The notes under the pieces: generated by a model
The model's input: the letters and a program-made list of their open reading frames with translations, nothing else
What the model was told of the DNA's origin: nothing
The model's database searches: none
Shown here: positions 43,313 through 51,900 of the stretch, piece by piece
Numbering within the stretch: position 1 is the first letter of the stretch
Layout of the letters: each line of letters begins with the position of its first letter
Translations under genes and position numbers: made by a program
Source of the DNA: Planobispora longispora
GTDB taxonomy: Bacteria; Actinomycetota; Actinomycetes; Streptosporangiales; Streptosporangiaceae
NCBI RefSeq assembly: GCF_016863135.1
Contig: NZ_BOOH01000056.1
Coordinates: 84,758-148,757, forward strand
Length of the DNA: 64,000 nucleotides
Reading direction: 5' to 3'

Positions 43313-46261
43313 GTGAGTCCCATAGCGTTTGGTGTGCTCGGCCCTCTGGAGATCATCGTCGAGGGGCGGGCCCGGTCCCCAGGGGGAAGCACCCAGCGTG
43401 CGCTTGTGGCGATCCTGCTGCTCAACACCGGCCGCGTGGTCCCCGTGCGGGAGCTCATCGGCGCGTTGTGGGAGGACCCGCCGGAAACGGCGCTCGGACA
43501 GGTCCAGACCCGCGTCTGGCGGTTGCGCACCCTGCTGAACGGAGGAGAGGCGCAGGGGGGCGAGAACCGGCCGGTGCTGGTCACCAGGCCGGGCGGCTAC
43601 CTGTTGCAGGTCGAACGGGACGCGCTCGACTTCGCCAGGTTCGAGGACGGCGTCGGCCGCGCGCGGGCGCTGATCGCCGAGGCCGGCACCGAGGCGGCGC
43701 GGGCGGCCGCCGCCGACCTCCTGGAGGAATCGCTCGCGCTCTGGCGCGGCCCGGCGTTCAGCGACGTCGATGTGGCCGCCGTGCGGTCGGCCGCCGCCGC
43801 GCTGGAGGAACTGCGGCTGCTCGCCGTCGAGGAGCGGATGGAGGCGGCGCTCGCCCTGGGCCGCCACCGCGACGTCGTGCCCGAGCTGCAGGACTGGGTC
43901 GCCAGGCACCCCTTCAACGAACGGCTGCGCGGCCAGCTCATGCTCGCCCTCTACCGGTCGGAACGGCAGGCGGAGGCGCTGGAGACGTATCGGGACGGGC
44001 ACCGGCTGATCGTCGCCGAGCTGGGCGTGGAACCCCAGCGCCCGCTGCAGGACCTGCACCGCGACATGCTGCTGTCGGCGTCCCGGCTGGACCGGCCGGA
44101 GGCCGGGCTCGCGCCGCCGCCACCCGGGGCGGCCCGTCCGCGGCGGCCCAGGGAACTGCCCCCCGACATCGCCGGGTTCACCGGCCGGGCCGCGGTCGTC
44201 GAGCAGATGGCCGGCCTGCTGTCGGCGCCGGGCGCGGTGCCGGCGGTGGCCGTGGTGTCGGGCCGGGCCGGCACCGGGAAGACGGCGGTGGCCGTGCATG
44301 TCGCGCACCGGATCCAGGAGCGCTTCCCGGACGGCCAGTTCTTCGTCGACCTGCGCGGCCTGGACAGGAGTCCCGTGGACGCGTCGGTCGTCCTGGCCCG
44401 GCTGCTGCACCGGCTGGGGGTGGAGGACGGCGGCGACACCGCCGACCTCTCCGAGCGCAGCGCCCTCTACCGCGCGCACATGGCCGACCGCCGGGTCCTG
44501 CTCGTGCTGGACAACGCCGGGAGCGAGGCGCAGATCCGGCCGCTGCTGCCGGGCGGGCACGGCTGCGCGGTGATCGTGACCGGCCGCCGCAGGTTCGGCG
44601 GGCTGGAGAACGCCCACTCTTTCGACCTGGACGTGCTGACCGAGGACGAGGCCGTCGAGCTGCTCGTCCGGACCGTCGGACCGGACCGGGCCGGGCCGAG
44701 GTCGGCCGCCCGCAGGATCGTGCAGCTCTGCGGGCGGCTGCCGCTCGCGATCAGGGTGGCGGGGGCGAGGCTGCGCGGTCGTCCCCACTGGCGGTTGTCG
44801 CGCCTGGTGGACCTGCTGGCCGACGAGCGCCACCGGCTGGACACCCTGCACGCGGGCGACATGGGGGTGCGGGCCAGCGTCGCGCTCAGCTACGAGGGCA
44901 TCGACGAGCGCGCGGCGCGGCTGTTCCGGCTGCTCGGCGTGCTGGAGGCGCCCACGTTCGCCGGCTGGGTGGCCGGGCCGCTGCTCGGCGTGCCCGACGA
45001 GCGCGCCGAGGAGCTGATGGAGACCCTGGTGGAGGCCCGCCTGATCGACGTCGCCCATGTCGACGGCGATTCCGGCGCCGTCCGCTACCGCATCCACGAC
45101 CTGCTCCGGCTGTACGCGCGGGACCGGGCCGCCGCCGAGGAGTCGGCCGGGTCGCTGGACGCGGCGCTGCGCAGGGCGTTCGGCCGGTTCCTGTTCATGG
45201 CCGAGCAGGCGCAGGCCCGGCTGCCCGGAGGGACGGCCCCCGAGTGGGGGGCGACGCCGCGGGTGCCGCTCCCCGAGGAGGAGCTGCGGCATCTGATGGC
45301 CGATCCGATGGCCTGGTTCGAGTCGGAACGGCAGACGCTGGTGGCGGTCTGCGACCAGCTGTGCGCCCGCGGCCTGGACGAGCTGGCGTGGGAGCTGTGC
45401 TGCTGCGCCGGCCGGTTCCTGGGGGGCCGCTGGCACGCCGACGTGTGGCTGGGCGTCAACCGCAAGGCGCTGGAGGTCGTGCGCCGGGCCGGGAACCGGC
45501 TGGGGGAGGCGCACCTGCTGCGCTCGCTCGGCGAGCACCACCTGGATCTCGACCGCTACCCGGAGGCCACGCAGTGCGCCGAGGGCGCCGCCGAGATCTT
45601 CACCGAGCTCGGCTCCCCGGGCTGCGCCGCGCACGCCCGTGCCACGGCGGCCCTCGCCCATGCCAGGACCGGCCGGCTCGGCACCGCCCTGCGCACGCTG
45701 CGCCGTACGCTGGCGGTCTTCACCGAGCTGGGCGACCGGGGCGGCGCCGCCCGCGCCCTGCGCACGCTGGGCCTGGTCCACGGCGATCTGGGCCGCTACG
45801 ACGCCGCGCTGGACTGCTACCGGCAGAGCCTGGACCTGTTCACCGAGCTCGGCGACCGGATGGGCGAGGCGCTGGTCGTGCGGCACCTCGGCGCACTGTA
45901 CCTGACCGTCGGGAACCTGGACGCCGCCGGACCGCTGCTCGCCCGGAGCCTGGACGCCTTCCGCGAGTGCGGCGACGACGTCGGGGAAGGTTTCACGCTC
46001 GTGCACCTCGGCGCGCTGTACGGCGCGCGCGGCGACAAGGACGCCGCGCACCGCGCGCTGGCCAGGGCGCTGGAGATCTTCGTGGCCGTCGGCGACCGGT
46101 ACGGCCGCGCGCTCACCCTGCACCACCTCGGCACCCGCTACGCCGAGGAGGGCAAGACGGTGTGCGCCGGGGACTGCCTGGACCAGGCGGCCCGGATCTG
46201 GTCCGACATCGGGGTCTCCCTCTGGGAGGCCAGAACCAGGCAGGCCCGCGACGAGCTGTGA
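43313..46261 (+). CDS. AfsR/SARP-family regulator with NB-ARC and TPR domains
   Basis: A 982-residue regulator. Residues 1-95 form an OmpR-like winged helix (FGVLGPLEIIVEGRARSPGG, VVPVRELIGALWEDPPETAL), followed by the BTAD helices to about 250. The NB-ARC ATPase has Walker A SGRAGTGKTAVAVHVAHR (about 314-331) and Walker B RVLLVLDNAG. The C-terminal third holds TPR-like repeats (ARALRTLGLVHGDLGRYDAA, LVVRHLGALYLTVGNLDAAG). Large SARPs activate antibiotic clusters or respond to kinases. Lying between the diaminopropionate genes and the PKS-NRPS, it is the likely cluster activator. It starts at GTG 43313. Confidence 0.92.
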   Translation: MSPIAFGVLGPLEIIVEGRARSPGGSTQRALVAILLLNTGRVVPVRELIGALWEDPPETALGQVQTRVWRLRTLLNGGEAQGGENRPVLVTRPGGYLLQVERDALDFARFEDGVGRARALIAEAGTEAARAAAADLLEESLALWRGPAFSDVDVAAVRSAAAALEELRLLAVEERMEAALALGRHRDVVPELQDWVARHPFNERLRGQLMLALYRSERQAEALETYRDGHRLIVAELGVEPQRPLQDLHRDMLLSASRLDRPEAGLAPPPPGAARPRRPRELPPDIAGFTGRAAVVEQMAGLLSAPGAVPAVAVVSGRAGTGKTAVAVHVAHRIQERFPDGQFFVDLRGLDRSPVDASVVLARLLHRLGVEDGGDTADLSERSALYRAHMADRRVLLVLDNAGSEAQIRPLLPGGHGCAVIVTGRRRFGGLENAHSFDLDVLTEDEAVELLVRTVGPDRAGPRSAARRIVQLCGRLPLAIRVAGARLRGRPHWRLSRLVDLLADERHRLDTLHAGDMGVRASVALSYEGIDERAARLFRLLGVLEAPTFAGWVAGPLLGVPDERAEELMETLVEARLIDVAHVDGDSGAVRYRIHDLLRLYARDRAAAEESAGSLDAALRRAFGRFLFMAEQAQARLPGGTAPEWGATPRVPLPEEELRHLMADPMAWFESERQTLVAVCDQLCARGLDELAWELCCCAGRFLGGRWHADVWLGVNRKALEVVRRAGNRLGEAHLLRSLGEHHLDLDRYPEATQCAEGAAEIFTELGSPGCAAHARATAALAHARTGRLGTALRTLRRTLAVFTELGDRGGAARALRTLGLVHGDLGRYDAALDCYRQSLDLFTELGDRMGEALVVRHLGALYLTVGNLDAAGPLLARSLDAFRECGDDVGEGFTLVHLGALYGARGDKDAAHRALARALEIFVAVGDRYGRALTLHHLGTRYAEEGKTVCAGDCLDQAARIWSDIGVSLWEARTRQARDEL

Positions 46262-46357
46262 TCGATGACCGCGATTCGTGCAGGTCAAAATATGTGAGAG
46301 CGAGGCGAGAGCGGACGTAGAGGACAATTACCGCCACCGTGCATACCGTGACATAAC

Positions 46358-46384
46358 GTCCGATTCGGACTGGTCATCCAGTCC
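46358..46384. promoter_or_regulatory. Overlapping inverted repeats upstream of small HTH gene
   Basis: GTCCGA-T-TCGGAC (46358-46370) overlaps GGACTGG-TCAT-CCAGTCC (46367-46384), both perfect. They lie in the 180-base gap after the SARP gene, about 58-84 bases before the HTH gene start. They may be an operator, or alternative RNA hairpins that end the SARP transcript. Confidence 0.45.
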
Positions 46385-46441
46385 GGCAGGCGGAGGAGAC
46401 CCCTCGTCGGCCCTGACGGACAGGCGGAGAGGAATGCGGTC

Positions 46442-46666
46442 ATGGACGACAGCTCCCGGTGCGACGCGGCTCGACGAGTCCTCCCCGACCACCTGCAGGC
46501 AGTGCTGCTCCAGCTCCTGACGGGCGCCACCGACCAGGCGGCCAGCAACCGGCTGGGCATCTCGCCGCGGACCTACAGCCGCCGCGTCTCGGAGCTGCTC
46601 GCCTGCCTGGGCGTGGAGAGCCGCTTCCAGGCGGGCGCGGAGGCGACGCGGCGCAGCTGGGTCTGA
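46442..46666 (+). CDS. Stand-alone LuxR-type HTH protein
   Basis: A 74-residue protein that is essentially one helix-turn-helix domain: LPDHLQAVLLQLLTGATDQA, then SNRLGISPRTYSRRVSELLA resembles the LuxR/GerE recognition region. It has no receiver or ligand domain. It lies between the SARP gene and the hydrolase/exporter operon and probably takes part in cluster control, alone or with the SARP. ATG 46442 is the first good start. Confidence 0.65.
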   Translation: MDDSSRCDAARRVLPDHLQAVLLQLLTGATDQAASNRLGISPRTYSRRVSELLACLGVESRFQAGAEATRRSWV

Positions 46667-46685
46667 GGCGTTCCCGCGCGCCCGC

Positions 46686-47495
46686 TCAGAGCCGCCCGAG
46701 GAAGTCCACCAGGACGCGGTTCACGACCGACGGCCGCTCCAGGAAGCCGTAGTGGCCGCAGGCCGGTATCTCCACATAGGTGGCGCCGGGGATGACCCCG
46801 GCGGTCTCCCTCCCCATGAAGGGCGGCATCAGCAGGTCGTCGCTGAAGGCCACCACCAGGGCGGGCCGCCGCACCCCGGCGAGCGCGTCCCGGCGGTCGC
46901 CGGCCAGCGTCGCCTCGTACTGCAGGGCGGCCCCCTCGCCCCGGATGGGGAAGGCGGTCAGCACGTCGAGCCAGTCGGCGGCCACCTGGTCGTCGGCGAG
47001 CGTGCGCGGTGAGAAGAGCTGGCACATCAGGGAGACGGCGGCGTGCTCGGGGTCGAGCGCGTCGCCCACCCGCACCCGATGCACGCTGGCGGCCGTCATC
47101 TTCACGCGGAAGAAGTCGGCGCGCGCCCGGGTGCCGAGCAGCGCGACACCGGTGACCAGCCCGGGATGGGCGAGCGCCAGCTCCTGGGCGACCATGGCGC
47201 CGAGTGAGGCTCCCGCGACCGCGACCGGACCGCATCCCAGCCCGCGGATCAGCCCGGCCGTGTCCTCGACCAGGTCCGCCAGCCGGTACGGCCCCGGCGG
47301 GCACGACGACGGCGCGGTGCCCCGGTTGTCGAATGTGATCACCCGGTACCCGGCCCCGACCAGCGCGGGGACCTGGTGCAGGGTCCACAGGCCCGACGCG
47401 GACGCGGCCGGCGACACCAGCAGGACGGGCGGCCCGCCGGGGTCCCCGTGCTCCTGGTAGGCCAGCTCGATCCCGTTACTCGTCGTCGTCGGCAT
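46686..47495 (-). CDS. Alpha/beta-hydrolase of the biosynthetic cluster
   Basis: A 269-residue hydrolase. RVITFDNRGTAPSS is the family strand and loop, VAVAGASLGAMVAQELALAH holds the Ser nucleophile (GASLG), and IPACGHYGFLERP the His. It resembles 3-oxoadipate-enol-lactonase-like hydrolases more than type II thioesterases, so a thioesterase role in the cluster is only a possibility; it may modify or release the product, or confer self-protection. Its start overlaps the end of the MFS gene by 20 bases, so the two are coupled. Confidence 0.82.
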   Translation of the reverse strand: MPTTTSNGIELAYQEHGDPGGPPVLLVSPAASASGLWTLHQVPALVGAGYRVITFDNRGTAPSSCPPGPYRLADLVEDTAGLIRGLGCGPVAVAGASLGAMVAQELALAHPGLVTGVALLGTRARADFFRVKMTAASVHRVRVGDALDPEHAAVSLMCQLFSPRTLADDQVAADWLDVLTAFPIRGEGAALQYEATLAGDRRDALAGVRRPALVVAFSDDLLMPPFMGRETAGVIPGATYVEIPACGHYGFLERPSVVNRVLVDFLGRL

Positions 47496-48762
47496 CGTCC
47501 ACGCTCCCAGTCCTGCTCCACAGCCCCGTGTCCAGACGGGTGAAGGCGATCACGAAGAGTGCCGTGATGGCGACGGCGGCGAGCAGGATGGGGGTGCGCA
47601 GCCCGAACTCGCGCCCGCCGGCGGCCTCGCCCGCCGTCACCAGCAGCCCGCCCGCCGCCGAGCCGAGCGGCAGCGGCCCCCACGAGATGAGCCGGTAGAT
47701 GCTGTTGACGCGGCCGAGCAGCCGCTCGGGCACGATCCGCTGCCGGTAGCTGATCGTGATGATGTTCCACGCCAGCCCGAGCCCGGCGCTGACGGCCAGG
47801 GCGAGCGCGACCACGATGCCGCTGGAGGCCAGTCCGACGACCGCCAGCGCGAGCGCGCTGCCGAGCAGCGACAGCAGCAGCACCCGGCGCGGCCCCAGCC
47901 GGGCCTCCAGCCACGGCGTCCCCTGCGCGCCGATCACGCCGCCGACCGCCCCGACCATGAACAGCAGCCCGTACTGCACGGCGGACAGCCCGAGCACCTC
48001 CTGCGCGAACAGCACCTGGGTGGCGATGGCGACGGCGCCGGCCAGGTTCAGCGCGGACAGCAGCAGCCCGAGGGCGCGCAACGGCCGGTGGTTCCAGAAG
48101 AACCGCAGCCCCTCGGCCAGCTCGCGGCGCATCGACCGGGGGCCCTCCGGGCGCTCCGGCCGCTTGGCGGGCAGCGCCAGCACGAGCAGCCCGGAGATCA
48201 TGAACAGTGCGGCGTCCACCGTGAACGGCACCGCCAGCGCCACCCCCACGAGCAGGCCGCCGACCCACGGGCCGACGAACACGCCCGCGGTGGTGTCGGC
48301 GATGGTCAGCCGGGCGTTGGCGCGCTGCAGCAGGTTCCGCCCGACCAGCCGGGGGAGGATCGTCTGCGCGGCGTTCTCGTTGGCGACGGTCAGGGTGCCG
48401 AGCACGAACGCGACGACGTACAGGACGGCCAGCGACATGCGGCCGGTGTAGAGGGCGGCGGCGACGGCGCCGACCAGGACGGCGCGGCCCCAGTGCGTCA
48501 CGGTGAGCACGCGGCGGTGATCGGCCCGGTCGACGATCGCGCCGACCGGCAGGCTGAGCAGCAGCCACGGCAGGTCGGCCGCCACCCCGATCAGCGCGAT
48601 CAGCAGCGGCTCCCTGGTCAGCGAGGTCGCCAGCCAGGGGAAGGCGACCGAACCGATCCCGGTGCCCAGGTTGGCCACCAGGAACGCGGCCCACAACATC
48701 CAGAATCCGGTGCCCAGGCGGCGACCCTCGGCGACGGGCGGGGGCGGGGGCGGGGTCACCAC
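47476..48762 (-). CDS. MFS exporter of the biosynthetic cluster
   Basis: A 428-residue, twelve-helix transporter of the MFS_3/EntS-like efflux type. ATSLTREPLLIALIGVAADL and LSLPVGAIVDRADHRRVL (loop 2-3 motif) match this group, which often exports siderophores or antibiotics. GTG 48762 has AAGGAG nine bases upstream; the open frame before it has no transporter character. It is divergent from the PKS gene across 209 bases that hold palindrome site 2. Export of the cluster product is the likely role. Confidence 0.87.
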   Translation of the reverse strand: MVTPPPPPPVAEGRRLGTGFWMLWAAFLVANLGTGIGSVAFPWLATSLTREPLLIALIGVAADLPWLLLSLPVGAIVDRADHRRVLTVTHWGRAVLVGAVAAALYTGRMSLAVLYVVAFVLGTLTVANENAAQTILPRLVGRNLLQRANARLTIADTTAGVFVGPWVGGLLVGVALAVPFTVDAALFMISGLLVLALPAKRPERPEGPRSMRRELAEGLRFFWNHRPLRALGLLLSALNLAGAVAIATQVLFAQEVLGLSAVQYGLLFMVGAVGGVIGAQGTPWLEARLGPRRVLLLSLLGSALALAVVGLASSGIVVALALAVSAGLGLAWNIITISYRQRIVPERLLGRVNSIYRLISWGPLPLGSAAGGLLVTAGEAAGGREFGLRTPILLAAVAITALFVIAFTRLDTGLWSRTGSVDDADDDE

Positions 48763-48869
48763 GTGGCGGCGCTCCTTCCGGCGAGGACACTGCGGGGACG
48801 CCTGGCGGAGCCCCTGCGACGGCACCGCCGACCAGCGCACCAAGCGCGACGCCGGACCGTCAACGCCGC

Positions 48870-48885
48870 TGGCGACTTGTCGCCA
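48870..48885. promoter_or_regulatory. Palindrome TGGCGA-N4-TCGCCA (site 2)
   Basis: TGGCGACTTGTCGCCA lies 108 bases upstream of the MFS gene and 87 bases before the PKS start, in the divergent promoter region. Arms are identical to site 1, 110 bases upstream of sbnA. It is placed to control both directions. Confidence 0.6.
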
Positions 48886-48971
48886 ACCGGCTCCCGCGAC
48901 CTTGCCGGGGTCGGCGCTCTCTCTCAGCCTTGAGTCTGCCGGTGCCCGGATGATCGACATCAGGAGCGCAC

Positions 48972-51900
48972 GTGGAGAGCACGACCAGACATCATGTGGC
49001 GATCGTCGGCATGGCGGGGAGGTTCCCCGGCGCGCACGACATCGAGGAGTTCTGGCAGAACCTGGTGGCCGGGGTCGAGTCGATCACCTTCTTCACCGAC
49101 GACGAACTGCGCGCGGCGGGCACGCCCGACGAGCTCCTGGCGTTCCCCACCTACGTCAGGGCGGCCCCCATCGCCCCCGGGACCGAGGACTTCGAGCCCG
49201 CGTACTTCGGCATGTCGACCCGCGAGGCCGAGATCCTCGATCCGCAGCACCGGGCGTTCCTGGAGGCGTCCGACAGCGCGCTGCAGCACGCCGGCTACGA
49301 CCCCGCCCGCTACGACGCCCGGATCGGCGTCTTCGGCGGCGTCGGCATCAACCGCTACCGGGAACTGAACGTGATCCGCAACGCGGACGCGATCCGGCTG
49401 ATGGGGCACTTCGCCATCGACCTGTCCAACACCAGCGACTACGTGGCCACCCAGACCGCCTACCGGCTGGGGCTCCGCGGGCCCGCGCTGACGACGCTGA
49501 CGGCGTGCTCCACGTCGCTGGTCGCGGTGCACACGGCCTGCCGGGCGCTGCAGGCGGGCGAGTGCGAGATCGCGCTGGCGGGCGGCGTGGACGAACCGCT
49601 GCCGCGCATCTCGGGGTACTTCTACGAGGAGGGCGGGATCTTCTCGCCCGACGGGCACGCCCGCGTGTTCGACGCCAGGGCCAAGGGGACGATCTTCGGC
49701 AGCGGCGTCGGCATCGTCGTGCTCAAACGCCTGGACGACGCGCTCGCCGACCGGGACACGATCCACGCGGTCATCCGCGGCTCCGCCATCAACAACGACG
49801 GCTCCGCCAAGGGCGCGTTCGCCGCGCCGAGCGTGCAGGGCCAGGTCCGGGTGATCACTGACGCGCTCGCGCGGGCCGGGGTGAGCGCGGCCGACATCGG
49901 GTACGTCGAGGCGCACGGGACGGGGACCCTCGTCGGCGACCCGATCGAGGTCAACGCGCTCACCGAGGCGTTCAGGAAGCACACCCGCCGGGTCGGCGAG
50001 GTGCCGATCGCGTCGGTCAAGTCGAACGTCGGCCACCTCGGCGCCGCCGCCGGCGTCACCGGGCTGATCAAGACGGTGCTGTGCCTGTCACGACGCGCGC
50101 TGCCGGCGAGCCTCAACTTCGAGGAGCCGAACCCGGCGATCGACTTCGACTCCTCGCCGTTCTACGTCAACACCGGGCTGGCGTCGTGGAAGCCGAACGG
50201 GCACCCGCTGCTCGCCGGGGTCAGCTCGTTCGGCGTCGGCGGGACGAACGCGCACATGATCGTCGAGGAGGCTCCGGCCCGGCCCACGGCCTCGGCGGCG
50301 GGGCCGTACCGGCTGATCCCGCTGTCGGCGCGGACGCCGACGGCGCTGACGGCGCTGGGCGCGCTCGTCGGCCGGCACCTGGAGGAGCGGCCCGGCGACC
50401 TCGCCGACGCCGCTCACACGCTCAGCGTCGGCCGCACCGCGCGGGCCGCGCGCGGCTTCGTCGTCGCCGACGACCCGGCCGCCGCCGCCGAGCGGCTCGC
50501 CGCCGGCCCGCCCGCCGGGCACCCGGCGCTGACGCCGCCGCGCGGGGGCGAGCGCGAGGTCGTGTTCATGTTCCCCGGTCAGGGCGCCCAGTACGCGGGG
50601 ATGGGCAGGGACCTCTACGACGCCGAGCCGGTGTTCCGCGCCGAGATCGACGCCTGCGCGGCCCTCGTCCGCGACTGGGACCTGCGCGAGAAGCTGTTCG
50701 GCGGAGAGGGCCTGAACGAGACGGCCGTCACCCAGCCCGCGGTGTTCGCCGTCGAGTACGCGCTGGCCTGCCTGCTGCGGTCGTGGGGCGTCGAGCCCGC
50801 GGCCATGGCGGGGCACAGCATCGGCGAATACGTCGCCGCGTGCCTGGCCGGGGTGTTCACCCGCGAGGAGGCGATGGCCCTGGTGGTCGCGCGCGGCGCG
50901 CTCATGCAGGGGCTGCCGCGCGGCGACATGCTGGCGGTGCCGCTCGCCGAGGACCTGCTCGCGCCGATGCTGGCGCCCGGCGTGGACCTCGCGGCCGTCA
51001 ACGCGCCCGACCTGTGCGTGGTGTCCGGGCCCGCCGGGGCCGTGGCCGAGCTGCGCGAGGTGCTGTCGCTGCAGGGCGTCGAGGGCCGCCCGCTGCACAC
51101 CTCGCACGCCTTCCACTCGGCGATGATGGACCCGATCCTGGAAGAGTTCGCGGCCCGGGTCGCCGGGTTCGCGCCGCGGGCCCCCGAGCTGCCGTACGTG
51201 TCGAACGTCACCGGGACGTGGGTCACCGCCGAGCAGGCGACCGACCCGCGCTACTGGAGCGAGCACCTGCGCCGCTGCGTACGGTTCGGCGACGCGGTCG
51301 GGCTGCTCACCGAGGGCCGCCGCCGCGTGCTGGTCGAGGTCGGCCCCGGGACGACGCTGACGACGCTGGCCAGGCGCCGCCTGGACGCCGAGCTGTCCGG
51401 ACTGGCGGTGCCCGCCATGCGGCACCCCCAGCAGCGCCAGTCGGACGTGGCGGCCCTGCTGACCGCCGTCGGCCAGGTGTGGCAGGCGTCCGGCACGATC
51501 GACTGGGACAGGTTCTGGTCGGGCGAGCCGCGCTCGCGGATCCCGCTGCCCACCTACCCGTACGAGCGGCAGCGCTGCTGGGCCGAGCCCGACCCCGGCT
51601 CGGAGCTCCAGCCCGCCGGGCCGGAGGACACCGGGCCCTACTACGTGCCGGTGTGGCGGGAGACCGCCCTCCCCGCCGCCGCGCCGGCCGACGAGCGCCT
51701 CTGGATCGTGTTCTCACCGGGCAGCGGCGTCGCCGAGGAACTGGTCGGGCGGCGCCGTGCCGCCGGGCTCCCGGTGATCTCGGCGGTGCCGCCCGGCGTC
51801 GACGGCGACGTCACCGTCGACCCCAGGGAACTGGCCGACCACTCGGCCCTCCTGGAGGCCGTCACCGGCTCCGACCGGCTGACGATCGTGCACGGCTGGT

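Noticed and set aside
46686..47495. Type II thioesterase of the NRPS
   Set aside because: The sequence is closer to enol-lactone-type hydrolases, and typical thioesterase II motifs were not seen; kept as a general alpha/beta hydrolase.
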